5,523 nt of DNA from Paracoccaceae bacterium (GTDB lineage Bacteria; Pseudomonadota; Alphaproteobacteria; Rhodobacterales; Rhodobacteraceae). The translations under genes and the position numbers were made by a program. The notes under the pieces are model-generated. The model did no database searches. It was not told the origin of the DNA and worked only from the letters and a program-made list of their open reading frames with translations. The stretch covers positions 1 to 5,523 of the forward strand of contig PWWF01000205.1 of the NCBI GenBank assembly GCA_003561595.1, in the 5' to 3' direction. Positions 5,322 to 5,523 of the stretch are shown here, piece by piece. Each line of letters opens with the position of its first letter. Position 1 is the first letter of the stretch.

Positions 5322-5523
5322 ATGCTAAAAGATGTGGTTTCTGCCGTTTATAAAGGCGGGTATAAAATAGAGGTAACATTTGATGACGGCGTCACAGGGG
5401 TTGTAGATTTTTCCTAGTATTTAAACCAAGGAGGGGTTTTTGAAATATTTAGGGATATAGAATTTTTCAAAAATTTCAGTATCCATAAAGAACTCGGGGT
5501 GCTGACGTGGGGTGATGAAGAAG
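5322..5523 (+). pseudogene. DUF2442 gene with in-frame amber stop, runs off the right edge
   Basis: From an ATG at 5322, with GGGAGA (5308-5313) eight nt upstream, the frame gives MLKDVVSAVYKGGYKIEVTF, then DDGVTGVVDFS and a TAG at 5415-5417. It continues in frame as YLNQGGVFEIFRDIEFFKNF and SIHKELGVLTWGDEE to the end. The whole reads as one DUF2442 domain: an N-terminal beta sheet (V.A....Y.I.V.FDDG..G.VDFS) followed by the conserved VFE..RD..FF....I..ELG.L.W segment. DUF2442 proteins are small, often paired with DUF4160, and suspected to form a toxin-antitoxin-like unit; function is not established. A single A-to-T change of an AAG (Lys) codon would create the stop. The 31-residue product is probably inactive. 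Confidence 0.75.

Overview
The window looks like an accessory, decaying island of a bacterial chromosome or plasmid, with base composition that looks near 50% GC by eye. Gene types and the style of the transposases would suit an anaerobic Gram-negative such as a sulfate reducer of the Desulfobacterota. That placement is only a guess from family resemblance; no housekeeping gene is present to anchor it.

Layout from left to right: (1) 1-37, the first 12 codons of an unidentified gene reading leftward off the edge, with a strong ribosome binding site. (2) 115-664, a CRISPR array of eight complete 34-bp repeats, seven bounded spacers, an eighth spacer, and then only the first three or four bases of a ninth repeat; no cas gene is in view. 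(3) 665-3352, an apparently complete 2688-bp IS21-family insertion sequence with istA and istB on the minus strand, subterminal repeats at both ends (five at a strict 25-bp period on the right, two at 24 bp on the left), a likely istA promoter and an 81-nt palindrome between istB and the left end. Its left tip lies inside the ninth CRISPR repeat. (4) 3353 to about 4810, the remnant of an IS1634-like (IS4-superfamily) element on the plus strand. Its transposase gene lost its 5' part exactly at the IS21 tip and carries an in-frame TAA, yet it keeps the D, D and E catalytic residues. (5) About 4810-5523, a toxin-antitoxin graveyard: a 5'-truncated hicA without its catalytic histidine, an intact hicB, a 24-codon tail of a DUF4160 gene, and a DUF2442 gene with an in-frame TAG that runs off the right edge.

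How the parts relate: the IS21 element has CRISPR sequence on one side and another transposon on the other, with no target-site duplication, so its two flanks were probably brought together by deletion or recombination between IS21 copies. The IS1634 remnant in turn appears to have removed the start of hicA. The likely working genes are istA, istB, hicB and perhaps the left-edge gene; the rest looks like fossils of mobile and addiction modules. I did not find a convincing new system. The most informative signals are the IS/CRISPR junction, the strictly periodic IS21 end repeats, the large hairpin, and the stacked remnants of two toxin-antitoxin-like pairs.
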